Of a stretch of 64,000 bases of DNA, positions 60,501-61,508 are shown one piece after another (within the stretch, counting starts at the first letter, position 1; every line of letters starts with the position of its first letter). This stretch comes from Ligula intestinalis (lineage: Eukaryota; Platyhelminthes; Cestoda; Diphyllobothriidea; Diphyllobothriidae): assembly GCA_036362985.1 (NCBI GenBank), contig JAYGXS010000005.1:48442113-48506112 (forward strand). The letters run 5' to 3'. The notes under the pieces are model-generated. The model was not told the DNA's origin. It saw only the letters and a program-made list of their open reading frames with translations, and did not search any database. The translations under genes were made by a program, and so were the position numbers.

Positions 60501-61508
60501 AGTCCCCATTTTTAAGTAAAACCTTGAGAGAAGACATTTTTCATAAAATTAATTCACAGCGTACTCAAGTTTTCCTTTTTTCAGCATAATTGGCAGGAAA
60601 GATTCTGCCGCAACACCAATACATATAATGTAGAATTGTTTCTTCGTAATCCGTTGTGCAAGTGAAACTGCGTTTATAAAGTAACACAGCTTTAATTTCG
60701 AAGATAAAAAAGTTGGGCACAGGAACGAGCAATAATAACTCAGGCAGGAATAATTAGCAAATATACCGACTTAGATAAAGTGTGCAATGCACGTGCGAAA
60801 TAGACCGTTGTTTGGATCGGAAATCACTGCTACAATACTTAGTCCAAACTATCTCTAGTTCATCCATGTTTCGGCAAACCGTTAGAATAACTTCTTAGAC
60901 AGAAGAAAAATTTCATCAATAAATTGTTATTATGGACTGCTCAACTTGCCTGGAGGGCGCTTATATACAATTTCAGTTGACTATTTTCTCTGGTTAAAAT
61001 TGTCAAGGCCGCTCGTATACAATCTTCTCCGATTAGCTGGCGTTTCCTTTCCTCAAGTTGCAGTTCCTTAATTGTAAAGGACTTAAGGCAAAATAAACGT
61101 ACGAGACTTTTCTTTATGCCTTCAGTTGACACCTCCTCACCAGCATATTTCAGCAGCTTTAACTGTGCGTGGTGGAGTTCAATAAGCAGGTGATCGACCT
61201 CTTTCTCTGAAAAGGACTTTTCCGCCAGTGCGGTTTCAAGATCACTTTTAAGCAGTAATTCTTGTGCCTAACAATCGCGTTTGACTGTTATGATTTACCT
61301 CAGCTCTTGCGATTTTTTCGCAGGCCGACTGGGCTTTGAGGGATACTTGTGTAAATACTGAATTGAGATTAGCCAGCTTCTTTCTAAAATCTTCTTTCTC
61401 CGTATCGGTAGTAATTCCGTGACCGATTAAGACATCTAAATCCACATAAGTACGGTCGAAATCTTTTTCTAGGCTGTCTAGCCAAGAAAACACGTGAGTC
61501 GCTGCCAT
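69..61508 (-). CDS. GOPC: GOPC/PIST/CAL orthologue: Golgi-associated PDZ and coiled-coil protein, six-exon gene
   Basis: The gene model joins 61299-61508, 60950-61267, 59390-59591, 24600-24853, 6825-6913 and 69-768 on the minus strand. The coding length is 1773 nt, giving 590 residues, and the phases at the five junctions (0, 0, 1, 0, 2) all agree. Order: N-terminal block resembling the vertebrate GOPC start (residues 1-70), coiled coils (about 71-230), a linker much shorter than the vertebrate one, a PDZ domain (about 255-340, carboxylate-binding loop GMGISVTGG at 266-274), an acidic segment, the conserved GYRFRLYDE, then a low-complexity tail. In vertebrates GOPC is a peripheral trans-Golgi protein: its coiled coils bind Golgi partners such as golgin-160, syntaxin 6 and Rab6, and its PDZ domain binds C-termini of membrane cargo (CFTR, for example) and steers them to lysosomes. 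The same role here is inferred from family membership. Vertebrate GOPC is about 455-462 residues, so this protein is longer, mostly at the C-terminus. Transcript data were not available. Confidence 0.93.
1645..1930 (-). pseudogene. PLE GIY-YIG endonuclease fragment
   Basis: The minus strand reads [20 protein letters not shown], then [15 protein letters not shown], then [17 protein letters not shown]. This is the Cys-x2-Cys plus GIY-YIG (here VYCG) and RxHE signature typical of the endonuclease domain of Penelope-like retroelements. No reverse-transcriptase domain is attached, so it is a truncated relic. It lies in GOPC intron 5, in the same orientation as the gene. Confidence 0.75.
2715..3235. 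mobile_element. 0.5-kb non-autonomous inverted-repeat element, copy A
   Basis: The left end GCAAAAGTAGCTTATATTG is mirrored by AAAAGCTACTTTTGC at the right end. Subterminal pieces (AAAACGGTGGTTATAGGG near 2773 and AAAACCCCTATGAAAACCGC near 3166) are also inverted copies. A second, diverged copy lies at 14239-14792 and is alignable along its length. There is no coding capacity. It looks like a MITE; target duplications are not clear. Confidence 0.7.
4151..4936 (-). mobile_element. Mariner-family transposon relic with 94-bp terminal inverted repeats
   Basis: Begins CAGGGTGTCGCAGAAGTAAC and ends with the near-perfect complement (GGGTGAGTTACTTCTGGGAC then ACCCTG). The TIRs are about 94 bp with about five mismatches, and TA dinucleotides flank both sides (4149-4150 and 4937-4938), the Tc1/mariner target duplication. 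Inside, the minus strand carries transposase pieces: [20 protein letters not shown], then [12 protein letters not shown] (second catalytic Asp), then [15 protein letters not shown] (third catalytic position). Stops and frameshifts separate the pieces and the N-terminal half is missing, so it is dead. The fragments resemble the arthropod-type mariner transposases ending in NNGHHL...IIFKT. Confidence 0.88.
4269..4790 (-). pseudogene. Mariner transposase fragment (DDE core)
   Basis: The C-terminal half only. An intact reading stretch at 4269-4523 covers the CDFFLWGY block to the C-terminus ([14 protein letters not shown]). The upstream block around 4600-4790 is in another frame with an in-frame stop after FLFPKIE. 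The paired-like DNA-binding domain and first catalytic Asp are absent. Confidence 0.85.
4960..5800 (-). pseudogene. Non-LTR retrotransposon reverse transcriptase, C-terminal part, degenerate
   Basis: In several frames the minus strand shows a decayed YADD box (here [18 protein letters not shown]), [18 protein letters not shown], then [18 protein letters not shown], then [10 protein letters not shown], and finally [20 protein letters not shown] before a stop near 4975. This is the order of a LINE reverse-transcriptase thumb and C-terminal region common in flatworm elements. Stops and frameshifts abound and the 5' end breaks off near 5800, as in 5'-truncated LINE copies. The 3' tail (AAGTAAGTAAGTA) continues on the other side of the inserted mariner. 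Confidence 0.82.
6825..6913 (-). CDS. GOPC: GOPC exon 5 (last PDZ strand and acidic segment, residues 329-358)
   Basis: A short exon with no ATG of its own. Acceptor TTTTTCTCACTCGCAG|GGT. It encodes [19 protein letters not shown], then [10 protein letters not shown] plus two bases of an arginine codon, and ends AG|GTGAGT (phase 2). It aligns residue for residue with the vertebrate [20 protein letters not shown]...EDESGHR. The exon was found by searching for the missing PDZ strand between exons 4 and 6; both splice phases and the sequence fit. Confidence 0.93.
8311..9200 (+). pseudogene. PLE-like retroelement fragment, copy 1
   Basis: Shares about 800 bp with 11868-12600, in the same orientation. 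Toward its end the plus strand reads [19 protein letters not shown], matching [20 protein letters not shown] in the better-preserved PLE GIY-YIG copy at 21945-22310. The upstream part has no recognised domain. Frame differences between copies show decay. Confidence 0.55.
10418..11024 (+). mobile_element. PLE remnant bounded by short inverted repeats, with hammerhead core
   Basis: The left end GTCGAGCACCGAATCGATTT at 10421 is inverted at the right end (AAATCGATCCGGTGCTCGAC, 11002-11021). Between them, decayed GIY-YIG C-terminal coding (residues like ELIEAW near 10500-10530) and a 3' UTR parallel the element at 27146-27830. A hammerhead-like core sits directly before the right arm. Confidence 0.65.
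10951..10994 (+). ncRNA. Hammerhead ribozyme candidate, PLE type, loopless helix III
   Basis: Core box CTGACGA at 10956-10962, then helix II (ACTCC/TGTA/GGTGT, imperfect), then GAAA at 10982-10985 and GCTC^AG. Helix III would be AG/CU with no loop, the cleavage base C at 10989, and helix I is weak in this copy. The related copies at 22528 and 44654 have AC/GU at helix III, a compensatory change. A two-base-pair loopless helix III would need dimers to cleave well. Confidence 0.45.
11145..11868 (+). repeat. Long direct repeat, left copy (LTR-like)
   Basis: Aligns with 12850-13735: shared TTGCGAGGGCTAATGACGC-like start, GCAATGCCTCTAATGGA region, GATTTGCGAGTTCATG, CAACAGTTTAGCTTGGA, and GTAAAATCGGCAACAGCGTG. 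The two copies flank the PLE-like fragment 11868-12850, as the pseudo-LTRs of PLEs or an LTR pair would. Confidence 0.55.
11216..11242 (+). repeat. (AAC)n microsatellite
   Basis: Six or more AAC triplets inside the left long direct repeat; the right copy has only a degenerate trace. Confidence 0.85.
11868..12600 (+). pseudogene. PLE-like retroelement fragment, copy 2
   Basis: Clear relative of 8311-9200, beginning at the shared ACTTGTGTTGTCCC. Near 12465 the plus strand reads [20 protein letters not shown], matching the GIY-YIG C-terminal block of the 21945 copy. It is flanked by long direct repeats. No intact ORF covers it. Confidence 0.55.
12850..13735 (+). repeat. Long direct repeat, right copy, interrupted by a tRNA-like insertion
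   Basis: Partner of 11145-11868. The alignment breaks between about 13290 and 13555, where the tRNA-like element at 13316-13419 lies, then resumes at GTTAAAATCGGCTCCAGCGTG near 13630. The insertion therefore postdates the duplication. Confidence 0.5.
13316..13419 (-). repeat. tRNA-like element, copy a
   Basis: On the minus strand GTAGCTCAACTAGTACAG resembles an A box and GGGTTCGACTCTCGCC a B box. The 3' end (rc of GATCCGATTGTAAAA) is a diverged version of the family terminal repeat. Not a functional tRNA: the stems are imperfect. Confidence 0.55.
14239..14792. mobile_element. 0.5-kb non-autonomous inverted-repeat element, copy B
   Basis: Aligns with 2715-3235 in the same order: the CTCATATACC start, the ACTATACTAATCTAACTCCA core near 14455, the ATAAAAATGCATA block, and the ATTATTGAGGGGACAAAATA end. 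Divergence is substantial, with an extra GC-rich insert near 14432, so insertion was old or the two copies belong to subfamilies. Confidence 0.65.
17392..17508 (+). repeat. (GAA)n polypurine tract
   Basis: About 117 bp of GAA/AAG repeats with few interruptions. Both the poly-Lys and poly-Ser readings across it are artefacts. Long GAA tracts can form triplex structures. Confidence 0.95.
18640..19745. repeat. 1.1-kb imperfect palindrome with about 370-bp arms
   Basis: Left arm about 18640-19020, right arm about 19385-19745. Matched pieces include GGATGCGGGCTTTTCAACGA (18781) against the complement of TCGTTAAAAAGCCCGCATCC (19611), and TTCAAATATATTTTATGGAA (18894) against TTCCATAAAATATATTTGAA (19487). 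The outer edges of the arms include tRNA-like B-box and A-box pieces, and the spacer holds another tRNA-like copy. Identity looks about 80-85%. Confidence 0.8.
19115..19215 (-). repeat. tRNA-like element, copy b
   Basis: Begins GACCCAATTGTGAA, followed by GCGGGATTTAAACCCGCG (B box on the minus strand) and CTCTAACCGCTAAGCTAC (A box). It lacks the outer terminal repeat at the right. It lies in the spacer of the large palindrome. Confidence 0.7.
21444..21751. repeat. Foldback element with about 62-bp arms
   Basis: AGAAGAAGAGACGATTTCTG (21467) reappears inverted as CAGAAATCGTCTCTTCTTCG (21710). The arms extend to CATCGTCCCCG / CGGGGGTGATA on the outer side and TGTATTTTGGC / GCCAAAATACA on the inner side. 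The central 180 bp has no recognised coding content. Confidence 0.7.
21945..22310 (+). pseudogene. PLE GIY-YIG endonuclease fragment
   Basis: Translation across two frames gives [19 protein letters not shown], then [20 protein letters not shown], then [20 protein letters not shown], with [11 protein letters not shown]. The NYVGETGR is the GIY-YIG second motif, and ELFELW corresponds to ELIEAW in the 27-kb copy. One frameshift precedes the ATG at 22044. The 3' UTR runs to the hammerhead core at 22528. Confidence 0.75.
22522..22566 (+). ncRNA. Hammerhead ribozyme candidate, PLE 3' UTR
   Basis: TGTCT, CTGATGA (22528-22534), helix II AGAATCCG/CGA/CGGATATT (eight positions with one A-A mismatch), GAAA (22554-22557), CGTC^AGGCG. 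Helix I pairs UGUCU with AGGCG (five pairs including two G-U). Helix III is AC/GU with no loop. Followed by AATAAA and the PLE terminal sequence. Both invariant core boxes are intact. Confidence 0.6.
24488..24592 (+). repeat. Compound (ATT)n (GAG)n microsatellite beside the exon 4 donor
   Basis: About 70 bp of ATT repeats followed by about eight GAG-type triplets. On the gene strand the TCC run starts 9 nt after the exon 4 splice site (GTTAGTATG then TCC repeats). Confidence 0.95.
24600..24853 (-). CDS. GOPC: GOPC exon 4 (core of the PDZ domain, residues 244-328)
   Basis: Encodes [20 protein letters not shown] and continues through [20 protein letters not shown] and [20 protein letters not shown], aligning with the vertebrate [40 protein letters not shown] and AVTILSQQ. 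GMGIS is the carboxylate-binding loop, and the histidine in HHEAVEIL sits at the start of helix alpha-B, where class I PDZ domains read the ligand serine/threonine. Acceptor CCCATTAG|CT, donor CAG|GTTAGTATG. The last PDZ strand is on exon 5, as in vertebrates. Confidence 0.96.
26501..26633 (-). repeat. tRNA-like element with terminal inverted repeats, copy c
   Basis: Begins GACCCAATTATAAAAA and ends TTTAATCCCTATTGGGT, an inverted pair. The tRNA-like core on the minus strand has GAGCCTCATAGCTCACTG (A box region) and a decayed B box. Confidence 0.65.
27146..27493 (+). pseudogene. PLE GIY-YIG endonuclease domain, well preserved
   Basis: Reads [20 protein letters not shown], then [20 protein letters not shown], then [20 protein letters not shown] and [20 protein letters not shown]: the complete PLE-type GIY-YIG domain with its Cys pair, YTG, R-x2-EH catalytic region and C-terminal block. 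The stretch is open for 115 codons, but no reverse transcriptase precedes it. The ATG at 27146 is an ORF convenience rather than a likely start. Confidence 0.8.
27494..27815 (+). mobile_element. PLE 3' UTR and end with hammerhead-like hairpin
   Basis: A pyrimidine-rich 3' UTR ending CTGACGATGGACTCCTGCAG near 27738, then AGCTCAG and AATAAA. It parallels 10620-11030 closely. The core second box is GGAA rather than GAAA, so the ribozyme is probably dead. Confidence 0.6.
27733..27776 (+). ncRNA. Decayed hammerhead core (PLE type)
   Basis: CTGACGA at 27738-27744 with a strong helix II (GGACTCC/TGCA/GGAGCCC), but the GAAA box reads GGAA. The helix III position GCTC matches the 10951 copy. Likely inactive. 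Confidence 0.4.
27825..27890 (+). mobile_element. Tail fragment of a hammerhead SINE-like element
   Basis: Homologous to the tails of the elements at 44029, 46884 and 51747 (TATGACTG, the hammerhead, then CAGTCTCCC), but with no tRNA-like head. It starts immediately after the PLE end. Confidence 0.6.
27829..27873 (+). ncRNA. Hammerhead ribozyme candidate, SINE type
   Basis: GACTGC, CTGATGA (27835-27841), perfect four-pair helix II TGGC/TGAGAG/GCCA, GAAA (27856-27859), helix III ATGG/CCAT, cleavage base C (AUC triplet) at 27867, then ACAGTC. Helix I has five of six pairs. Both core boxes are intact. Confidence 0.68.
28752..28959. mobile_element. 208-bp MITE with about 48-bp terminal inverted repeats
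   Basis: ATTTGCGCGCAAGAAGTAAA at the left matches the complement of TTTTAATTACCGCGCGCAAAT at the right; AACGGCCCAACAAT and ATTGTTGGGCCGTT pair next, then the GAACAC/GAGTGTC segments. The inner sequence (GACTCTATAT, ATATAGAGTTT) continues the palindrome. It has no coding capacity, no clear target duplication and no second copy in the window. Confidence 0.8.
30636..31210 (+). repeat. LTR of an LTR retrotransposon, with adjacent primer-binding-site-like sequence
   Basis: Starts TGTTAGCACGGCAGCCTGAC and ends CACCGTTACAGCA, followed one base later by TGGCGTCGCAGAA where a primer-binding site would lie. It aligns with 56371-56830 through GACCAAAGGCTAGCAAC, CCCGAGGCGGGGAC, CGGGTTTTGTACACA and the end. 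Contains an (ACGC)n stretch near 30800. No gag or pol follows. Confidence 0.75.
31755..32035 (+). mobile_element. PLE 3' region, partial tandem of a 189-bp monomer
   Basis: CGATCGAG at 31772 and CAATCGAG at 31961, each followed by the ATTACTTCCTGGGACTCGCA block, mark a 189-bp period with about 1.3 copies. The monomer contains a hammerhead core at 31904 and AAATATTGTCCCAGC. The same terminal sequence appears at 22561-22610, 40800-40870 and 44540-44740. Confidence 0.7.
31899..31941 (+). ncRNA. Decayed hammerhead core in the tandem PLE monomer
   Basis: CTGATGA at 31904-31910 is intact and helix II (ATCC/ACGA/CAGAT-like) partly holds, but GAAA has become GAGA and the helix III site is GAC. Probably inactive. 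Confidence 0.4.
33455..33525 (-). ncRNA. Possible hammerhead core downstream of a PLE fragment
   Basis: On the minus strand CTGATGA (33512-33518) is followed by UGA...UCA closing a long helix II region and then GAAA (33484-33487), then a possible helix III hairpin AUAUUUGCAGAUUAU. Helix I complementarity is poor. It lies 3' of, and in the same orientation as, the PLE fragment at 33880-34200. Confidence 0.35.
33880..34320 (-). pseudogene. PLE GIY-YIG fragment, divergent subfamily
   Basis: The minus strand reads [20 protein letters not shown], then [18 protein letters not shown], then [34 protein letters not shown] and RMREH are the catalytic motifs. One in-frame stop interrupts after SSAILAH. 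The upstream Arg/Cys-rich part ([17 protein letters not shown]) lies near 34200-34280. Confidence 0.7.
35627..35763 (-). repeat. tRNA-like element with terminal inverted repeats, copy d
   Basis: GACCCAATGGTTAAAAA at the left and TCACACTTGGGTC at the right form the inverted ends. The core has GCGGGATTTGAACCCGCG (B box and T arm, minus strand) and CTCTAACCGCTAAGCTAC (A box). The best tRNA-like example in this orientation. Confidence 0.78.
35928..35999 (-). repeat. tRNA-like element, copy e, truncated
   Basis: Begins GACCTAATTGTGAAAAAA, includes GCGGGATTTGTACCCGCG, and stops at TTTACCGGA where copy f begins in the opposite orientation. The two form a head-to-head pair. Confidence 0.7.
36007..36144 (+). 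repeat. tRNA-like element with terminal inverted repeats, copy f
   Basis: GACCCAAGTGTGATTAAATT at the start, CAGCTTAGCGGTTAGAGCGG (A box), GCGGGTTCAAATCCCGCC (B box), and TTTTTTCACAATTGGGTC at the end. Downstream, GTCAACTCAAATTAAGGAAA continues a conserved 3' flank shared with copies g, i and j. Confidence 0.8.
40755..40875 (+). mobile_element. PLE terminal fragment
   Basis: Contains GACGGTATCCGAAACGTCAG (the second hammerhead box and helix III) followed by ACAATAAAAATC and CTTCTTCTCCTGAACTGCCG, the terminal sequence of the 22.5- and 44.6-kb copies. The first core box (CTGATGA) is destroyed (CTATGATTA). Confidence 0.55.
41043..41170 (+). repeat. tRNA-like element with terminal inverted repeats, copy g
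   Basis: AAGTGTGATTGAATTCAC at the left and TTTTTCACACTTGGGTC at the right. The core GAGCCTCGTAGCTCAATTGT is the A-box region and GTTTCGACTCCCACCGAG the B box. The right end is duplicated across an assembly gap. Confidence 0.75.
41182..41191. other. Assembly gap (10 N)
   Basis: Ten Ns. The 47 bp before the gap (41135-41181) and the 47 bp after it (41192-41238) are identical. Confidence 0.98.
44029..44073 (-). ncRNA. Hammerhead ribozyme candidate, SINE type, six-pair helix I
   Basis: GACTGG, CTGACGA (44061-44067), helix II CGGC/TAATAA/GCCA (three pairs plus a C-A closing mismatch), GAAA (44043-44046), helix III ATGG/TCAT, cleavage base U, then CCAGTC. Helix I GACUGG/CCAGUC is perfect. All invariant positions are present. 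Confidence 0.72.
44029..44170 (-). mobile_element. Hammerhead SINE-like element, copy H1
   Basis: On the minus strand a tRNA-like head (TTGGCTCAGTCGCAGGAG as A-box region, GGTCGCGAGTTCGAGCCTCG as B box, 44095-44165) is followed about 25 bp later by a full hammerhead motif. Tail CTCCCTTGTCACCGCCGGC. Pol III-type promoter elements are inferred from the boxes. Confidence 0.75.
44355..44500 (+). mobile_element. Hammerhead SINE-like element, copy H4, decayed
   Basis: A tRNA-like head (ATAGCTCAATGACTAGGAG, then TGGTTCGGGCCTCGGG) precedes a tail homologous to copy H1. The hammerhead core is mutated (CTGACGA to TGGCCGA, GAAA to AAAA). Confidence 0.6.
44545..44735. mobile_element. PLE-derived foldback with 56-bp arms around a hammerhead
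   Basis: Arms 44584-44639 and 44680-44735 are inverted with one mismatch in 56. Each contains the PLE terminal sequence (TATTGTCCCAGCGATCGAGT and AATAAA). The left copy extends further out through GTCCCAGGAAGCAATT, so this is two PLE ends head to head. The 40-bp centre is almost entirely the hammerhead first box and helix II. Confidence 0.8.
44649..44692 (+). ncRNA. Hammerhead ribozyme candidate in the centre of the foldback
   Basis: TGTCT, CTGATGA (44654-44660), helix II ATACG/CGA/CGGAT (one mismatch), GAAA (44680-44683), CTTC^AGGCG. Helix I UGUCU/AGGCG holds. The helix III position has changed from GU to UU relative to 22522-22566, weakening it. Confidence 0.5.
46870..47045 (-). mobile_element. 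Hammerhead SINE-like element, copy H3
   Basis: The minus strand begins near GACCCAAACCGGTTAGAAA, then CTCGTAGCTTAATGGTTAGG (A box), a decayed B box, then GAGTATGACTGG and the hammerhead. It shares the GACCCAA start with the other tRNA-like family, which suggests a related head. Confidence 0.65.
46884..46928 (-). ncRNA. Hammerhead ribozyme, SINE type, core point mutation
   Basis: Helix I GACTGG/CCAGTC is perfect, GAAA is intact, helix III ATGA/CCAT is weakened, and helix II CGG.../...GCCA partly holds. The first box reads CGGATGA instead of CTGATGA, which should abolish cleavage. Confidence 0.5.
48828..48875 (-). ncRNA. Hammerhead ribozyme candidate, left PLE arm, long helix III
   Basis: Minus strand: AGCGG, CTGATGA (48864-48870), GCGCTTGC as a short helix II (GC/GCTT/GC), GAAA, a helix III hairpin ATTTATG.../...TTAAT with mismatches, cleavage base U (48833), then CTGCT. 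Helix I AGCGG/CUGCU has five pairs including one G-U. Confidence 0.6.
49015..49266 (+). pseudogene. PLE GIY-YIG C-terminal fragment
   Basis: Reads [20 protein letters not shown], then [20 protein letters not shown], then [20 protein letters not shown], ending LTLPW and a stop. H-x2-DTGH and the [10 protein letters not shown] block are typical of the second half of PLE-type GIY-YIG domains. The catalytic N-terminal half is missing; the inverted arm begins there. Confidence 0.72.
49487..49534 (+). ncRNA. Hammerhead ribozyme, right PLE arm; cleavage base G
   Basis: AGCGG, CTGATGA (49492-49498), GCGCTCGA, GAAA (49507-49510), an eight-pair helix III ATTTATGG/CCATTAAAT with one bulge, then G at the cleavage position and CTGCT. 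Helix I is five pairs. G at position 17 should block cleavage; the left arm has U there. Confidence 0.6.
49663..49896 (+). pseudogene. Possible integrase zinc-binding relic
   Basis: The stretch [15 protein letters not shown]...[15 protein letters not shown] loosely resembles the end of a retroelement integrase HHCC zinc-binding domain (the KT...FY...C-x2-C spacing). The His pair is uncertain, and no catalytic domain follows. Could equally be chance. Confidence 0.22.
51655..51815 (+). mobile_element. Hammerhead SINE-like element, copy H2
   Basis: The tRNA-like head GTGACTCAATGGCTAGACCG (A box) and GGTCGCGAGTTTGAGCCTCG (B box) lead, after about 20 bp, into a complete hammerhead and the tail CTCCCTTGCCTTTGCCGGC. 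Upstream 51480-51650 (shared with 26905-27010 and 44240-44340) may belong to the same repeat. Confidence 0.75.
51747..51791 (+). ncRNA. Hammerhead ribozyme candidate, SINE type
   Basis: GTCTGG, CTGACGA (51753-51759), helix II CGGC/TAATAA/GCCA, GAAA (51774-51777), helix III ACGG/CCAT (one mismatch), cleavage base U (51785), CCAGTC. Helix I has five of six pairs. Confidence 0.68.
52877..53016 (-). repeat. tRNA-like element with terminal inverted repeats, copy i
   Basis: Minus strand: GCCTCGTGGTTCGGTTGGTT as the A-box region and GTGAGTTCGAATCCCACCG as the B box, with GACCCAGTTTTGG and GCATTTGGGTG as outer ends. Very tRNA-like, but the acceptor stem and anticodon arm do not close. Confidence 0.72.
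53171..53311 (+). repeat. tRNA-like element with terminal inverted repeats, copy j
   Basis: Starts GACCCAATTGTGATCAGACT and ends GTTTTTCGCAACCGGGTC. The core GGTCAGTTGGCTAGAGTG and GTGGATTCGAATGGCACC are A- and B-box-like. The 3' flank (CTGCCGAAACCCCCTACAAA) is shared with copies g and i. It forms an inverted pair with copy i. Confidence 0.7.
54667..55193. mobile_element. 527-bp MITE, TA-flanked, with pogo/Tigger-like ends
   Basis: CAGTGGTCACCGGTTATTAA begins the element, and CCGGCGACTACTG ends it, with TA at both flanks (54665-54666 and 55194-55195). TTATTAAGCCC motifs recur inside both ends. No transposase is recognised inside. Assignment to Tc1/mariner-pogo rests on the CAGT...ACTG ends and the TA duplication. 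Confidence 0.75.
56371..56830 (+). repeat. LTR of an LTR retrotransposon with adjacent primer-binding-site-like sequence
   Basis: Starts TGTTAGGAATTTAGCCTGAC and ends CACCGGTATAACA, so the termini are TGTTA...TAACA. AATAAATCCTC near 56725 is a plausible poly(A) signal. TGGCGACGAAGGTGAG follows one base after the end. Diverged from 30636-31210. No internal domains follow, so it is a 5'-LTR remnant rather than a clean solo LTR. Confidence 0.78.
59390..59591 (-). CDS. GOPC: GOPC exon 3 (second coiled coil, residues 177-244)
   Basis: The most conserved coiled-coil block: [19 protein letters not shown], then RIQQIQL, then [19 protein letters not shown], nearly identical to the vertebrate [19 protein letters not shown] and [15 protein letters not shown]. 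The acceptor is TTAACAG|GAC. The exon ends in phase 1 at CCTG|GTACGTAAG, and its last G completes an alanine codon with the first two bases of exon 4, 34.5 kb away. The linker between RACRGR and the PDZ domain is about 22 residues, shorter than in vertebrates. Confidence 0.94.
59592..60949 (-). other. GOPC intron 2, 1358 bp, GC-AG type
   Basis: The intron begins GCAAGTTG and ends TTAACAG. The boundaries are fixed by protein conservation on both sides (...ISALQ | DEVYGAR...). No transposon or second gene was recognised in it; the sequence is AT-rich and unique-looking. Confidence 0.8.
60950..61267 (-). CDS. GOPC: GOPC exon 2 (coiled-coil region, residues 71-176)
   Basis: The 106 codons encode a heptad-rich, charged segment: [17 protein letters not shown], then [20 protein letters not shown], then [13 protein letters not shown]. 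The last piece aligns with the vertebrate ENEALRRHIAVLQ just before [19 protein letters not shown]. In vertebrates this region dimerises and contacts Golgi partners. The exon ends CTC CAG in phase 0 and is followed by GCAAGT, a non-canonical GC donor. No GT donor fits the conserved join to exon 3. Confidence 0.9.
61268..61298 (-). other. GOPC intron 1, 31 bp micro-intron
   Basis: A GT...AG intron of only 31 bp (GTAAATC...TTGTTAG) separates exons 1 and 2. Without its removal the reading frame runs into non-conserved residues; with removal, KIARAE joins [17 protein letters not shown] in frame, matching the vertebrate [20 protein letters not shown]. Introns of about 30-40 bp near the 5' end of genes are known in flatworms, which supports the phylum assignment. 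Confidence 0.85.
61299..61508 (-). CDS. GOPC: GOPC exon 1 (start codon, residues 1-70)
   Basis: This exon encodes [20 protein letters not shown] and following residues, matching the vertebrate GOPC block [23 protein letters not shown]. The ATG at 61508 is chosen because similarity begins within a few residues and the codon just upstream in frame is TAG. The exon ends ...KIARAE at a GAG|GTAAAT donor (phase 0). The segment ending [15 protein letters not shown] corresponds to the vertebrate FAQLCHKAQSVSQI. No clear TATA or other promoter element was seen upstream, and a spliced-leader acceptor cannot be judged by eye. Confidence 0.93.
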
